DNA of 64,000 bases from CAWBJP01 sp044867425 (GCA_044867425.1 JBIOUX010000104.1:13053-77052); one strand, 5' to 3'; numbered from the stretch's first letter, positions 8,473 to 17,741 are shown. The notes: generated from the sequence alone by a model not told the origin. Program-made: numbers and translations.

Positions 8473-9048
8473 CTACGAGCCGACGCGCCGGACGAATTCG
8501 GTGATGCGGGCGACGAACTCGTCCCGGTGGTGGCGCTCGAACTGCTCCCAGGTCGTCAAGGTGGTCGTGTCGACGACGCGGTCGAGGAACAGCCGGCCGT
8601 CGAGGTGGTCACATTCGTGCTGGAAGGTGCCGGCGGTGAGCCCCCGCTTGATCTCGTCGTGCTCCTTCCCGTCCCGGTCGAGCCAGCGCGCCCGGATGTT
8701 GACGTGGCGCATGACGTTGCCCCGCAGGTTCGGGACCGACAGGCAACCCTCGCTGATCTCCACCAGTTCGTCGTCGAGCGGTTCGATCACCGGGTTCACC
8801 AGGACGGTCAGGGGGATCGGCGGCTTGTAGGGGTACCGCGGGTTGTGGTCGACCTCGACCACCGCCACCCGGACCGGCTCGTGGACCTGGTTGGCGGCGA
8901 TCCCGGCGCCGTGGGCGTCGCGCATCGTGTCGATCAGGTCGTCGATCAGGCGCGGCAGCTCGGGCGAGGCCAGCTCGGCGGGCGTGACCTCGCGCGCCCG
9001 CTGGCGCAGCACGGGATGACCGACGGTGGCGATCTTGCGGATCGTCAT
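8473..9048 (-). CDS. def: Peptide deformylase
   Basis: A 191-residue metallopeptidase that removes the N-formyl group from nascent proteins. All three family motifs are intact: GAGIAANQV (motif 1), EGCLSVP with the metal-binding Cys (motif 2), and QHECDHLDG with the HExxH-type pair (motif 3). The start MTIRKIATVGHPVLR at 9048 fits the family; the longer open frame adds only 14 unrelated residues. The C-terminal extension after motif 3 (about 45 residues) is within the actinobacterial range. It precedes hutF with a 4-base gap. Confidence 0.93.
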   Translation of the reverse strand: MTIRKIATVGHPVLRQRAREVTPAELASPELPRLIDDLIDTMRDAHGAGIAANQVHEPVRVAVVEVDHNPRYPYKPPIPLTVLVNPVIEPLDDELVEISEGCLSVPNLRGNVMRHVNIRARWLDRDGKEHDEIKRGLTAGTFQHECDHLDGRLFLDRVVDTTTLTTWEQFERHHRDEFVARITEFVRRVGS

Positions 9049-9104
9049 CGCTTCCTCACCGGCCCGATGATGCCAGATGCCATCGAGCACCTGGAGGTAG
9101 GGCC

Positions 9105-9542
9105 ATGATGGAACCCGTGGACGAAGAGACCGGTCCGGTTTACCGGGCGACGACCAGAAACCGCTCTGTCGCCTCGGTGGTGCTCGTCGCCGCCCTCGGA
9201 GCCATGGTGTGGGTGATCACAGGCGGAGGGTCCCCGCTCAAGGTGGTCCTGTTGACCGGCGGCGCCGCACTCGTCGGCTTCCTGGCGTTCGCCGCCATGC
9301 GCTTCCAGGTGCGGGCCGAACCGAGCCACCTCGTCGTCTGCGGCGGTGTGCGCGTCCAGCGGATTCCGTGGTCGCAGATCAAGAGCTTCAACGTCGGCGG
9401 CCCCAAGGGACGCGACGTCTACATCGTGCTGGCCGACAAACGGAAGAAGCGCCTGCCCCTCGTCGAAGTCACCAACCAGCAGACCTCCCCCGACGAGGTC
9501 CGCGACGCGCTGCAGCGCTACTGGCGGGCCCATCGCCGCTGA
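9105..9542 (+). CDS. Small membrane protein with bacterial PH domain
   Basis: A 145-residue protein with two membrane helices (about residues 22-40 and 46-64) followed by a PH-like domain (RVQRIPWSQIKSFNV...YIVLADKRKKRLPLVE). This matches the bPH_6 family common in actinobacteria. The C-terminal helix is basic (ALQRYWRAHRR). It is transcribed divergently from def. The function is unknown; members are thought to be membrane-associated accessory proteins. Confidence 0.75.
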   Translation: MMEPVDEETGPVYRATTRNRSVASVVLVAALGAMVWVITGGGSPLKVVLLTGGAALVGFLAFAAMRFQVRAEPSHLVVCGGVRVQRIPWSQIKSFNVGGPKGRDVYIVLADKRKKRLPLVEVTNQQTSPDEVRDALQRYWRAHRR

Positions 9543-9681
9543 CCACCGGCGGAGAGGCGGAAGGTAGGTCAGCGGACGATTCGGACGGATGCTCAGGACA
9601 GGAAATCCTCAGTAATTTTGCTGAAATAGTACCGGGCACTGCCTGCTATTGTCCGCCGCCATCGACCACTGGTAAAGGGTC

Positions 9682-9712
9682 GCTCCCACCCGGGTTGCCG
9701 AGGTCTGGGAGC
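9682..9712 (+). promoter_or_regulatory. Leader hairpin before the cupredoxin lipoprotein
   Basis: GCTCCCA (9682-9688) and TGGGAGC (9706-9712) form a perfect 7-bp stem with a 17-base loop, ending 22 bases before the ATG at 9735. The upstream stretch 9543-9680 has no gene; its AT-rich patch near 9611-9652 probably holds the promoter. The hairpin could tune translation or mRNA stability. I do not recognise a known riboswitch. Confidence 0.35.
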
Positions 9713-9734
9713 TTGGCATGAAGGGAGCTCGCCC

Positions 9735-10901
9735 ATGTGGAAACGGCTTGCCGTGCTTGCCGCCGCCGTGATGCTGCTCACGGCAGCGTGCGGGAATGAC
9801 GACGACGAGTCCGGCGCGACGGACACGACACAACAATCTGGAAATATCGCTCAAACGTACAACTTGAAGGTCGATAACCGGACGGATCAGTTCAACGGCG
9901 CGTTCCTGGCCTATTTCCCGAACGAGCTCACCGTACATCCCGGTGACACCCTCGATTTCGGTTCTATCTTTTCCGGTGAGCCGCACAGCGTCACCTTCGG
10001 AACTCTGGTGGATACCGGGCTGGCCGCCGCCGAGGCCGCCGGCCCCGACGCCCAGGAGGAGCCGGCGGACCTGGCCAAGATCCCGCTGATGATCCCCGAG
10101 GGTCCGGGCGACGCCAACCAGACCGCGGCCCAGCCGTGCTTCCTGGCTTCCGGCGACCCGCCGCCCGAGGGCCCCTGCGCCAAGGTGCCCCAGCCCGACT
10201 TCGACGGGCGCCACGCGCTCTACAGCAGCGGATTCCTGGCCGAGGGCGACCACTTCACGTTCGACCTGGCCGGCGACCTCGCCCCCGGCACCTACCGGTG
10301 GTTCTGCGACCTGCACCGGGCGGGCATGACGGGCACGCTCAAGGTGGTGGCCGCCGGCGAGACGGCCGACACCCCGGCGGCGGTGACGAAGCGGGGCGAG
10401 GACCAGCTCGCCGGGATGGTCAGCGCGCTGGCGCCGGTGGCCGCGCAGATGCAGGCGATCAGCGATCCCGCCAAGGCGCAGGCCGGTGGCGCCCTGCCCG
10501 ACAGCCCCGGCCTCGTCGACGAGTTCGGCCCCAAGGAGATCTCCATCCCGGTGGGCGGCTCGGTGACCTGGGACGTCCAGGGCCCGCACACCATCACCTT
10601 CAACGTGCCCGAGGACGCCCGGACGATCATCAGCAAGGCGCCCGACGGCTCGGTGCACCTGAACCCGAAGTCGTTCGGTCCCGCCGGCGGCCCGGGGATG
10701 CCCGAGGGCCCGCCGTCGGAAGGGCCGGTGGCGATCGACGCCGGCGCCTGGAACGGCACCGGCTTCCACAACTCGGGCCTGCTGCCCGGGTTCGGTCCCC
10801 CGGGGTCGCTCGGCTACAAGCTGAAGTTCACCAAGGCCGGCACCTACCAGTACGCCTGCCTCGTCCACCCCGACATGGAGGGGACGGTCAAGGTCGGGTG
10901 A
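9735..10901 (+). CDS. Lipoprotein with two cupredoxin domains
   Basis: A 388-residue exported lipoprotein: signal peptide with lipobox LLTAAC (Cys19), then two plastocyanin-like domains. Type 1 copper ligands can be read in both. Domain 1 has His84 (GEPHSVTFG) with Cys191, His194 and Met198 (WFCDLHRAGM). Domain 2 has His285 (GPHTITF) with Cys375, His378 and Met381 (YACLVHPDM). A Pro/Gly-rich spacer separates them. The stop lies 4 bases before the large multicopper oxidase, so the pair is one operon and this protein is a plausible electron carrier or copper-handling partner at the membrane. Confidence 0.88.
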   Translation: MWKRLAVLAAAVMLLTAACGNDDDESGATDTTQQSGNIAQTYNLKVDNRTDQFNGAFLAYFPNELTVHPGDTLDFGSIFSGEPHSVTFGTLVDTGLAAAEAAGPDAQEEPADLAKIPLMIPEGPGDANQTAAQPCFLASGDPPPEGPCAKVPQPDFDGRHALYSSGFLAEGDHFTFDLAGDLAPGTYRWFCDLHRAGMTGTLKVVAAGETADTPAAVTKRGEDQLAGMVSALAPVAAQMQAISDPAKAQAGGALPDSPGLVDEFGPKEISIPVGGSVTWDVQGPHTITFNVPEDARTIISKAPDGSVHLNPKSFGPAGGPGMPEGPPSEGPVAIDAGAWNGTGFHNSGLLPGFGPPGSLGYKLKFTKAGTYQYACLVHPDMEGTVKVG

Positions 10902-10905
10902 CACG

Positions 10906-13900
10906 GTGATCCGTCGAGGAGGAGCGCTCCTCACCGGAGCGCTTCTCCTCTCGCCGGTGCTGCCCGCGGCGCCGGTGCCCAACCCCGGGCCGACGGCGGC
11001 GGCCGCTCCGGCCCCGGCCGCGTTCCCCCCGTCGGGCGGACGGACCGGCCACGACGTCTCGGGGCACGAGAACGCCGAAGGCCTCAAGCTGGTGGCCGCC
11101 ACCGGTGAATCGGTGGTGGCCGGATCGGCCTGTGCCCGGACGGCACCCGTGCGCGGCTACGACGTGGCCGCCGTCGCCGTCGACATCACCCTCAACCGCT
11201 TCGGCGACCACGACCCGGCCGGGCGGATGTACGTGCTCGAGTCGGCGCTGGCGGCGGTGCGGGACGAGGAGCGGGCCAACGCCGCTGCCCGGGGCGACGC
11301 CAGGGGCGGCGAACCGGCGGTCAGCGCCGGCCTCCAGGGGGACGCCATCCAGCCCCTCACGCTGCGCACCCGTCCCGGTGAGTGCCTGCGCATCCGCCTC
11401 CGCAACGGCCTGGCCGAGGAACCGGTGTCCCTCCACGTCCACGGCAGCGCCCTGCGGGTGGCGGGCGGCGCCCCGGCGGTGGACGGCAACCCGGCGGCCA
11501 TGGCGGGGCCGGGCGCCTCGGTGACCTACGAGTGGCAGGTCCCGGCCGACGAAGCCGAGGCCACGCACTACTTCCACTCCTCGGGGCCGGCCGAGCGGTC
11601 CCTGGCCGCCCACGGGCTGTTCGGGGCCGTGGTGGTGGAGCCTCCCGGGGCCCTCTGGCTCGACCCCCGGGATCCGGCCCGCCCGGCCAGCGGCTGGGAC
11701 GCCATCGTGGTGGACCCCGGCGGCCCCACCTTCCGGGAGTACGCCCTCTACTACCACGAGGTCGGCGACGAGACCTACCAGGTGCAGGACCGCACCGGCG
11801 CCTTCGTGCCCCTCGTCGACCCCGTCACCCACGCCTACCGTCCCGACGGGCGGGCGCTCAACTACCGCAGCGAGCCCTTCCTCAACCGGCTCCAGCTCGG
11901 ACTGGCCGTGACCGGGCGGGCCGACGAGTCCCTGGAGTACAGCTCCTACGCCTTCGGCGACCCGCCCACCCCGATCCTGCGGGCCTACCTGGGCGATCCC
12001 GTCAAGCAGCGGGTCGTCCACGCCGGCCCGGAGGTGTTCCACGTCCACCACGTCCACGGCGGCAGCGTGCGGTGGCGGCGCCAGCCCGGGGTCGAGCCTT
12101 CCGGGGACACCCCGAACCCCGGGCCCAGTGCCCTCGACTCCGGCCTCGACAAGGCGCCGCCGCTCGTCCCGGCCCACTCGGAGCGGACCGACTCCCAGAC
12201 CATCGGGCCCTCCGAGACCTTCGACATCACCGACGAGTGCGGCGCCGGCGGCTGCCAGGCCAGCGTGGGGGACTTCCTGTATCACTGCCATGTGGCCCAC
12301 CACTACTTCGCCGGCATGTGGGGGCTGTGGCGGGTCTACAACACCCTCCAGGGCGGCGCCGCCGCCACCGACACCATGCCCGCCCTGGCCGAGCTGCCCG
12401 ACCGGGCGGGGCGGACCCGGGCGGCGGTGACGTCGGCGGAGCTGGTGCCACCGGCGGGTACCGACCTGGCTGCCCTGGTCGAGACCCAGCTGCCGCCTCC
12501 CGGGCCCCGGTCCCCCACCGACGCCGCCACCTTCGACTGGGTCCGCGACGGCGCCGTGTACCGCAACGAGCCCGAGACGGCCGCCGTGTGGCCCAACTAC
12601 CGCTCGCCCGCGCCGGGCGTGCGGCCGCCCCTTCTCTTCGAACCGGTGACGGGCCGCCTCGCCTACCCCTTCCTCCGACCCCACCTGGCCACCCGGCCGC
12701 CGTTCGCCCCCGGCCACGGCCCCGCCCCCTACCTCGACCCCGTCCGCTCGGGCCACGACCCACCCCCGCCCGGAGCCAACGGCGACGGATCCCTGTGCCC
12801 GTCGGGCACCACGCCGGTGCCCCTGCCTGTCAACGCCATCAGCCAGCCGGTGCCGCTCAACACCGCCGGCAACATCGTCGATCGCGACGGGCAGCTCTTC
12901 GTCCGGCGCGAGCAGGAGGAGGCCGCCCGGACCGACCCGGCCCTGCAGGTGCCCCTGGTGGTGCGGGCCCGGGCCGGCCAGGACTGCGTCGACGTGCTGT
13001 TGCGCAGCGAGCTGTCCGACACCGGCGACGTCCCCTACTCCAAGGTGGGCCTGCACGTGCACTTCGTGCAGTTCGACGTGCAGGGCAGCGACGGGGTCGA
13101 CACCGGGTTCAACTACGAACAGACGGTGCGGCCTTTCCGGGCCGAGGGGACCGAGCTGGTGGCGGCCGCGCCCGCCGGCGCCACCCGCCTGCGGGTGGCC
13201 GACGCCGGGCGCTACCGGCCCGGGGTCCTGGTCGGCGTCGGCCTCGACCGGGACCGCGAGTTCGAGACCGCCGAGGTGGCGGGCACGGACGGCGACGCCA
13301 TGGTCTTCACCGCGCCGCTGCGCTTCCCCCACCAGCCGGGCGAGGTGGTGGGCACCGAGTTCGTCCGCTACCGGTGGTTCCCCGACGCCCAGTTCGGCAC
13401 CTCGTACTTCCACGACCACGTGAACGCCCTGTCGACGTGGCGCCACGGGCTCTTCGGCGCCCTGGTGGCCGAGCCCCCGGACTCCACGTGGACCGACCCC
13501 CACACCGGCGAGCCCCTGGCCAGCGGGGCCATCGCCGACGTCCACGCCAAAGGCCCGGTGGGCGTGGACGTGGCGGGCAGCTTCCGGGAGCTGGTGCTCC
13601 TCACCCAGGACGACCAGCCCCTCACCCACGTCGGGCGGGCCACGGGTTCGTCCTACAACCTGCGGGCCGAGCCCCTCGCCGCCCGGGACGGGCCGCCGGC
13701 GCGGCGCTTCTCCAGCACCGACCACGGGGACCCCGCCACCCCGCTCCTGGAGGCCAACCTCGGCGACCCCCTGGTGGTGCGCAGCCTGGTGGGGGCGGCC
13801 AACGAGATCCACACCACCCACATCGAGGGCCACTGGTTCCGGACCGAGCCGTGGAGCGAGACGTCGCCGCCGGTGTCGACCGTGCGGGTGGGGATCTCGG

Positions 13901-15171
13901 AGCGCTTCGACCTCGTCGTCCCCGCCGCCGGCGGGCCCCAGCGGATGCCCGGCGACTACCTCTACGCCAACGGCCGACCCTCCAAGCTGGCCGAGGGCAG
14001 CTGGGGGCTCGTGCGCGTCTACGGGCCGGGCGAAGGGGGGCTCCGGCCGCTGCCCGGCCACGAGCGGGTTCCGTCCCCGGCGCCGGCGGTCTGCCCGGCG
14101 GGAGCGCCGGAGCGGCGCTTCGACGTGGCCGTCGTCGACGCCCCCCTCCCCATGCTCGAGCGCGGCACCGGGAAGCTGTACGTCCTCGAGCGCGACCTCG
14201 CCGCCGTGCGGTCGGGGGACCGGGCCCCCGAGCCCCTCGTCCTCCACATCTCGGTGGGCGACTGCCTGGTGGTGAAGCTCCGCAACGCCACCGCCGACGG
14301 GGCGGTGAGCTACACCTGCGACCTGCTCGCCTCCGATCCCGCCGCCAACGGCGGCCCGGGGGCGGGGCGCATGCCCGACCAGGCGACCCCCCCGGGTGCC
14401 AGTCGCACCTATCGCTTCTACGCCAGCCCCGAGGTGGGCGAGACGGTGGCCGTCACCCGGGACTGGGGCGACGTCCTGCGCAACCCGGCCCTCGGCCTCT
14501 ACGGCGCCGTGGTGGTCGGGCCCCGGGGCGCCCGCTACCGCGACCCCGTGACCGGCGAGGACCTGTCGGCGGCGGCGTCGTGGCGGGCCGACGTGGTGCC
14601 CCCCGAGGGGCCCCCGTGGCGGGACTTCACGCTGCTGTTCCACGACTCCGACGACAGCATCGGCACCCACCGGATGCCCTACACCAACCACGTCCGGGGC
14701 ACGACGGGCGTGAACTACCGGCTGGCTCCCGACATCCCAGTGCTCGATGCCGAGGCCGGGGACCCCGTGCGCCTCCACCTGGTGGCGCCCTTCAGCGAGC
14801 AGGCCCAGGTCTTCAGCCTCGACGGCCACCGCTGGCCCGCCGAGCCCGGCCTTCCGGGCACGCCGCTGCGGTCGTCGCAGGCCATCGCCGGAGGCGAGGC
14901 CCTGACGCTGCGGCTCGACGGCGGTGCGGGCGGTCCCGAGCGGCTGGCCGGCACCTACCGGTGGGAGGACCATCGCCTGCCCTACGCCGAGGCGGGCCTG
15001 TGGGGTCAGCTGCGCGTGCGCCCCGCCGGCGGGGAAGCGGGCCTGCCCGGGCTGCGGCCGCTGGCGGCGACCCGCTCCCGGCCGCCGGCGGCCATGGCTG
15101 TCGCCCTCGCCGTCCTCGTCGCCGCCATCCTCGCCGGGCTCCGGATGGTGATCACCCGCCGGCGGGCCTGA
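10906..15171 (+). CDS. Giant membrane-anchored multicopper oxidase, probably six cupredoxin domains
   Basis: A 1421-residue exported protein: signal peptide, three two-domain cupredoxin units, and a C-terminal membrane helix (about 1394-1416) with a basic tail. Copper motifs seen: HVH at 177-179 and a damaged HYFHSS at 221-226 (unit 1, first domain); HVHHVHG at 379-385 and HCHVAHHYFAGM at 460-471, with type 1 ligands Cys461, His466 and Met471 (unit 1, second domain); HVH at 717-719 and HDH at 836-838 (unit 2, first domain); HTTHIEGH at 969-976 with Glu replacing one His (unit 2, second domain). Unit 3 has no copper motif. Bacterial oxidases of this size include Mn(II) oxidases, so metal oxidation is possible but unproven. 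The start is GTG, four bases after the upstream stop. Confidence 0.85.
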   Translation: MIRRGGALLTGALLLSPVLPAAPVPNPGPTAAAAPAPAAFPPSGGRTGHDVSGHENAEGLKLVAATGESVVAGSACARTAPVRGYDVAAVAVDITLNRFGDHDPAGRMYVLESALAAVRDEERANAAARGDARGGEPAVSAGLQGDAIQPLTLRTRPGECLRIRLRNGLAEEPVSLHVHGSALRVAGGAPAVDGNPAAMAGPGASVTYEWQVPADEAEATHYFHSSGPAERSLAAHGLFGAVVVEPPGALWLDPRDPARPASGWDAIVVDPGGPTFREYALYYHEVGDETYQVQDRTGAFVPLVDPVTHAYRPDGRALNYRSEPFLNRLQLGLAVTGRADESLEYSSYAFGDPPTPILRAYLGDPVKQRVVHAGPEVFHVHHVHGGSVRWRRQPGVEPSGDTPNPGPSALDSGLDKAPPLVPAHSERTDSQTIGPSETFDITDECGAGGCQASVGDFLYHCHVAHHYFAGMWGLWRVYNTLQGGAAATDTMPALAELPDRAGRTRAAVTSAELVPPAGTDLAALVETQLPPPGPRSPTDAATFDWVRDGAVYRNEPETAAVWPNYRSPAPGVRPPLLFEPVTGRLAYPFLRPHLATRPPFAPGHGPAPYLDPVRSGHDPPPPGANGDGSLCPSGTTPVPLPVNAISQPVPLNTAGNIVDRDGQLFVRREQEEAARTDPALQVPLVVRARAGQDCVDVLLRSELSDTGDVPYSKVGLHVHFVQFDVQGSDGVDTGFNYEQTVRPFRAEGTELVAAAPAGATRLRVADAGRYRPGVLVGVGLDRDREFETAEVAGTDGDAMVFTAPLRFPHQPGEVVGTEFVRYRWFPDAQFGTSYFHDHVNALSTWRHGLFGALVAEPPDSTWTDPHTGEPLASGAIADVHAKGPVGVDVAGSFRELVLLTQDDQPLTHVGRATGSSYNLRAEPLAARDGPPARRFSSTDHGDPATPLLEANLGDPLVVRSLVGAANEIHTTHIEGHWFRTEPWSETSPPVSTVRVGISERFDLVVPAAGGPQRMPGDYLYANGRPSKLAEGSWGLVRVYGPGEGGLRPLPGHERVPSPAPAVCPAGAPERRFDVAVVDAPLPMLERGTGKLYVLERDLAAVRSGDRAPEPLVLHISVGDCLVVKLRNATADGAVSYTCDLLASDPAANGGPGAGRMPDQATPPGASRTYRFYASPEVGETVAVTRDWGDVLRNPALGLYGAVVVGPRGARYRDPVTGEDLSAAASWRADVVPPEGPPWRDFTLLFHDSDDSIGTHRMPYTNHVRGTTGVNYRLAPDIPVLDAEAGDPVRLHLVAPFSEQAQVFSLDGHRWPAEPGLPGTPLRSSQAIAGGEALTLRLDGGAGGPERLAGTYRWEDHRLPYAEAGLWGQLRVRPAGGEAGLPGLRPLAATRSRPPAAMAVALAVLVAAILAGLRMVITRRRA

Positions 15172-15190
15172 CCTGGCACGTCGACCCGAT

Positions 15191-16180
15191 TTACGTGAAG
15201 GGCTGACCACCGCGAGGCACGGGCAGCGCGCCCGGCAACTCCAGCACGTGCGCCGGACTCCGGGGAAGCGCTTGGGCCAGGCTGGGGAGCAACTCTCCGG
15301 TCAGATGCCTGAGGAACATGGCCACGGCCACGTCCGGAGCGCCGTCGCCACGGCCCCGGACATACCCTGCGAAGGCAAGTGCGCCCGGAAGATCGCCGGC
15401 CTTTCCTCCGAATCGCCCGTCCGCTGCGCCGCCGGCCCCGCTCCCGTTCTCCAGCACCTTCAGCACCACCTCATGGGCGTCGACAGGAAGGTCGCCGCCC
15501 CGGGCCAGCCGCGACATCATGTCGCACCACTCCCTCGGGGTGCCTCGGCAGCCCACCTCGGCGCAGCGCCGCTGGGTCGGATCGTCGACCGGCACGTCGT
15601 CCCGGGGCGCCCGTTCACCGTGGGCCAAACGCCAGGCCTCGGCGGCGCGCTCGCCGGGGCTCATGGCCAGCCAGCGATCGGGCGAGCGATGCCACGCTCT
15701 GAACTCCCCCAACACGGGCAATATCGGATCCTGCGCACGCAAGCCCACGCGCCGGGCGAACGAATGGGCGAGCTCGGGTCCCACCCGGTCCAACAGGTAG
15801 TCGGCGGAAGCGTTGTCAGAGAAGCTGATCATCGCCTGCGCCACAGCTTGCAAGGGCACGACGTCCTCCGCCGCGCGGCGCTGAAGTTGCCCGGTCGATC
15901 CCCACCACTCCCGCGCCCGGTCATGCGCTCCACCGTCCGTTCCGGGCCAGTGCCACCGTGTGATCTGTCGGGCGGGGACCCCTTCCCGAGGGTCAAGTCC
16001 TCCTGACGCCACCGCCAAGGCGTAGCCCCCGAGGGTGACGACCTTTCGCACTGAGGCCAGCGGGTAGAGCCCATCGGCGTCCACCGCGACACGTTCCACT
16101 CCCGCTTCGCAGACCCGCGCCCCGAGTTGCGCCCCACTGACGACGGCGCGTTCAAGCAGGTCGCTGAGGGAATTCGTCAC
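15191..16180 (-). CDS. Class A beta-lactamase-like serine hydrolase
   Basis: A 329-residue serine hydrolase. The catalytic SxxK is Ser43-Val-Arg-Lys46 (LASVRKVVT), the second motif is Ser121-Asp-Asn123 (SFSDNASADYLL), and the KTG-like motif is Lys260-Ala-Gly262 (FGGKAGDLPG). This order is that of class A beta-lactamases and related PF13354 proteins. No signal peptide is evident with the GTG start at 16180, so a cytoplasmic esterase or peptidase role is more likely than antibiotic resistance. The frame is open far upstream, but that part shadows the divergent P450 gene. Confidence 0.75.
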   Translation of the reverse strand: MTNSLSDLLERAVVSGAQLGARVCEAGVERVAVDADGLYPLASVRKVVTLGGYALAVASGGLDPREGVPARQITRWHWPGTDGGAHDRAREWWGSTGQLQRRAAEDVVPLQAVAQAMISFSDNASADYLLDRVGPELAHSFARRVGLRAQDPILPVLGEFRAWHRSPDRWLAMSPGERAAEAWRLAHGERAPRDDVPVDDPTQRRCAEVGCRGTPREWCDMMSRLARGGDLPVDAHEVVLKVLENGSGAGGAADGRFGGKAGDLPGALAFAGYVRGRGDGAPDVAVAMFLRHLTGELLPSLAQALPRSPAHVLELPGALPVPRGGQPFT

Positions 16181-16309
16181 CCGCACCTCCTGGTGCCGCC
16201 GGCACCGACAGCGACGGTACCGGAACAGAAGACGCCCGGGCTCCCGTCCCTCGGCGGGCGGCACTCGACCAAGGTGGTGCGGGACGTCAACGGGAGGCAT
16301 TCTGGGCAC

Positions 16310-17677
16310 ATGCGGCACGGGCCGAATCCCCCGCATGAGCACGCCGCGGCAAGTCGCTTCGCACTGGCCCGGACGCTGGTCGAGTCGCGCCGTGACCCGA
16401 TCGGCACGCTGTCCAGGTTCGCGACGATGCGGGCTGACGTGGTGGCACCTCGGTTCCCGCTCCCACTGCGCGTCGTGCTCGATGCCGACTTGGCCCGTGA
16501 GGTACTGGTGGCGGACGCGGGCAGCTACACCCGCCCGTGGCTGGTGACCTCGACGATGCGCGACGGCCTGGGCCCCACGCTCTTCACCTCGACCGGCGAC
16601 GAGGCCATGGCCAGGCGCAGGCTCTATGCCCCGGTGTTCGCCCACGCCCACTCCGACCATCTGGCTGGGGTCATGAGCTCGACGATCATCGACGAACTCG
16701 CCGGCTGGAAGGCAGGCCCGGTCCCCGACCTGCAGGCTCCGCTCACCGATCTCACGTTGCGCGTGGCGGCTCGTGCCCTGCTCGGGGTCGACGTCGTGGC
16801 GGATGACCTGGGACACGACCTCCGCTCGAACTTCAACACCGTCATCGCCTGGATCAACCGCAGGTTCAATCACCTGATTGCGCCCCCAGCCGTCGTACCC
16901 ACTCCGAAGAACCGCGCCATGCTTCGGGCACGCTCCAACCTGCAGACGATCCTCCGCGGCGTGATCTCCGAGCGACGCGTCGCCGGGACGCCTTCGATGG
17001 ACGTGTTGCAGCTCCTCCTGGACCACCAGGCCACCCACGGGAGCCCGTCCGACGACCAGATTGTCAGCGAGTGCGTTGGGTTCCTCTTCGCCGGCCACGA
17101 GACGACGGCCTCGACGCTGGCGTGGGCGCTGTACTCCATGGCGGTTGCACCGGAGATCCAGGAGCGCGTGGCCGCCGAGGGCGACGGACTCGCCGAGGGT
17201 CGACCGTCGATCCCCGACGTCGACGCGCTGCACGACACCGGACTGGTGGTCGAGGAGACCCTCCGCCTCTACCCGGCCGGCGTCGGCATCGCCCGCGTGT
17301 GCCGGCGCCCGACCACGCTGGCGGGACAGCGGGTCCGCCGTGGCACGGTCGTCGTCATCCCCGTCTACTCGATTCAGCGCGATCCACGGCGGTGGTCCGC
17401 TCCCGACACGTTCGACCCGGATCGATTCCGGGCCACAACCGCTGAGCCGGGACGTCATGGGCATCTCCCCTTCGGCTGGGGACCACGTGCCTGTCTCGGC
17501 GCCCGCTTCGCGACGATGGAAGCTCGCCTGGCGTTGGCCATGATCACGTCCCGATGGACCGTCACCTACCGCGGCAAGGAGCCACCCACGCCAGGCATCT
17601 CACCTGCGCTCCGCATCGCCAGCGGCCTTCCAGTCCAGCTCGAGGTTCGCCGCCGCACGGCAGACACCCGGGCCTGA
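16310..17677 (+). CDS. Cytochrome P450
   Basis: A 455-residue soluble P450. The I-helix oxygen-activation motif is AGHETT (261-266), ExxR is Glu316-Arg319 (EETLRL), and the heme loop is FGWGPRACLG with ligand Cys395. The AGHET form and the hydrophobic C-terminal half resemble CYP102/CYP110-like bacterial P450s. The ATG at 16310 begins a normal N-terminus; the frame upstream runs into the divergent hydrolase. No ferredoxin or reductase gene is adjacent, so redox partners are unlinked. The substrate is unknown. The 129-base divergent gap at 16181-16309 shows no clear operator. Confidence 0.9.
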   Translation: MRHGPNPPHEHAAASRFALARTLVESRRDPIGTLSRFATMRADVVAPRFPLPLRVVLDADLAREVLVADAGSYTRPWLVTSTMRDGLGPTLFTSTGDEAMARRRLYAPVFAHAHSDHLAGVMSSTIIDELAGWKAGPVPDLQAPLTDLTLRVAARALLGVDVVADDLGHDLRSNFNTVIAWINRRFNHLIAPPAVVPTPKNRAMLRARSNLQTILRGVISERRVAGTPSMDVLQLLLDHQATHGSPSDDQIVSECVGFLFAGHETTASTLAWALYSMAVAPEIQERVAAEGDGLAEGRPSIPDVDALHDTGLVVEETLRLYPAGVGIARVCRRPTTLAGQRVRRGTVVVIPVYSIQRDPRRWSAPDTFDPDRFRATTAEPGRHGHLPFGWGPRACLGARFATMEARLALAMITSRWTVTYRGKEPPTPGISPALRIASGLPVQLEVRRRTADTRA

Positions 17678-17741
17678 CAACGTGGCCGTCGAGGGGACGA
17701 GGCCGGCGGTGGCAAGGTGGCCTGCCGGGTAATAAGGCGGT

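Noticed and set aside
10888..15210. A 1440-codon open frame on the minus strand antisense to the multicopper oxidase
   Set aside because: It is a GC-skew shadow: composition is Gly/Val/Arg/His-rich, no domain is visible, and the plus-strand frame has clear copper motifs.
15191..16180. Antibiotic-resistance beta-lactamase
   Set aside because: SxxK, SDN and KAG motifs are present, but there is no signal peptide and overall similarity is to the broader hydrolase family, so a resistance call is not supported.
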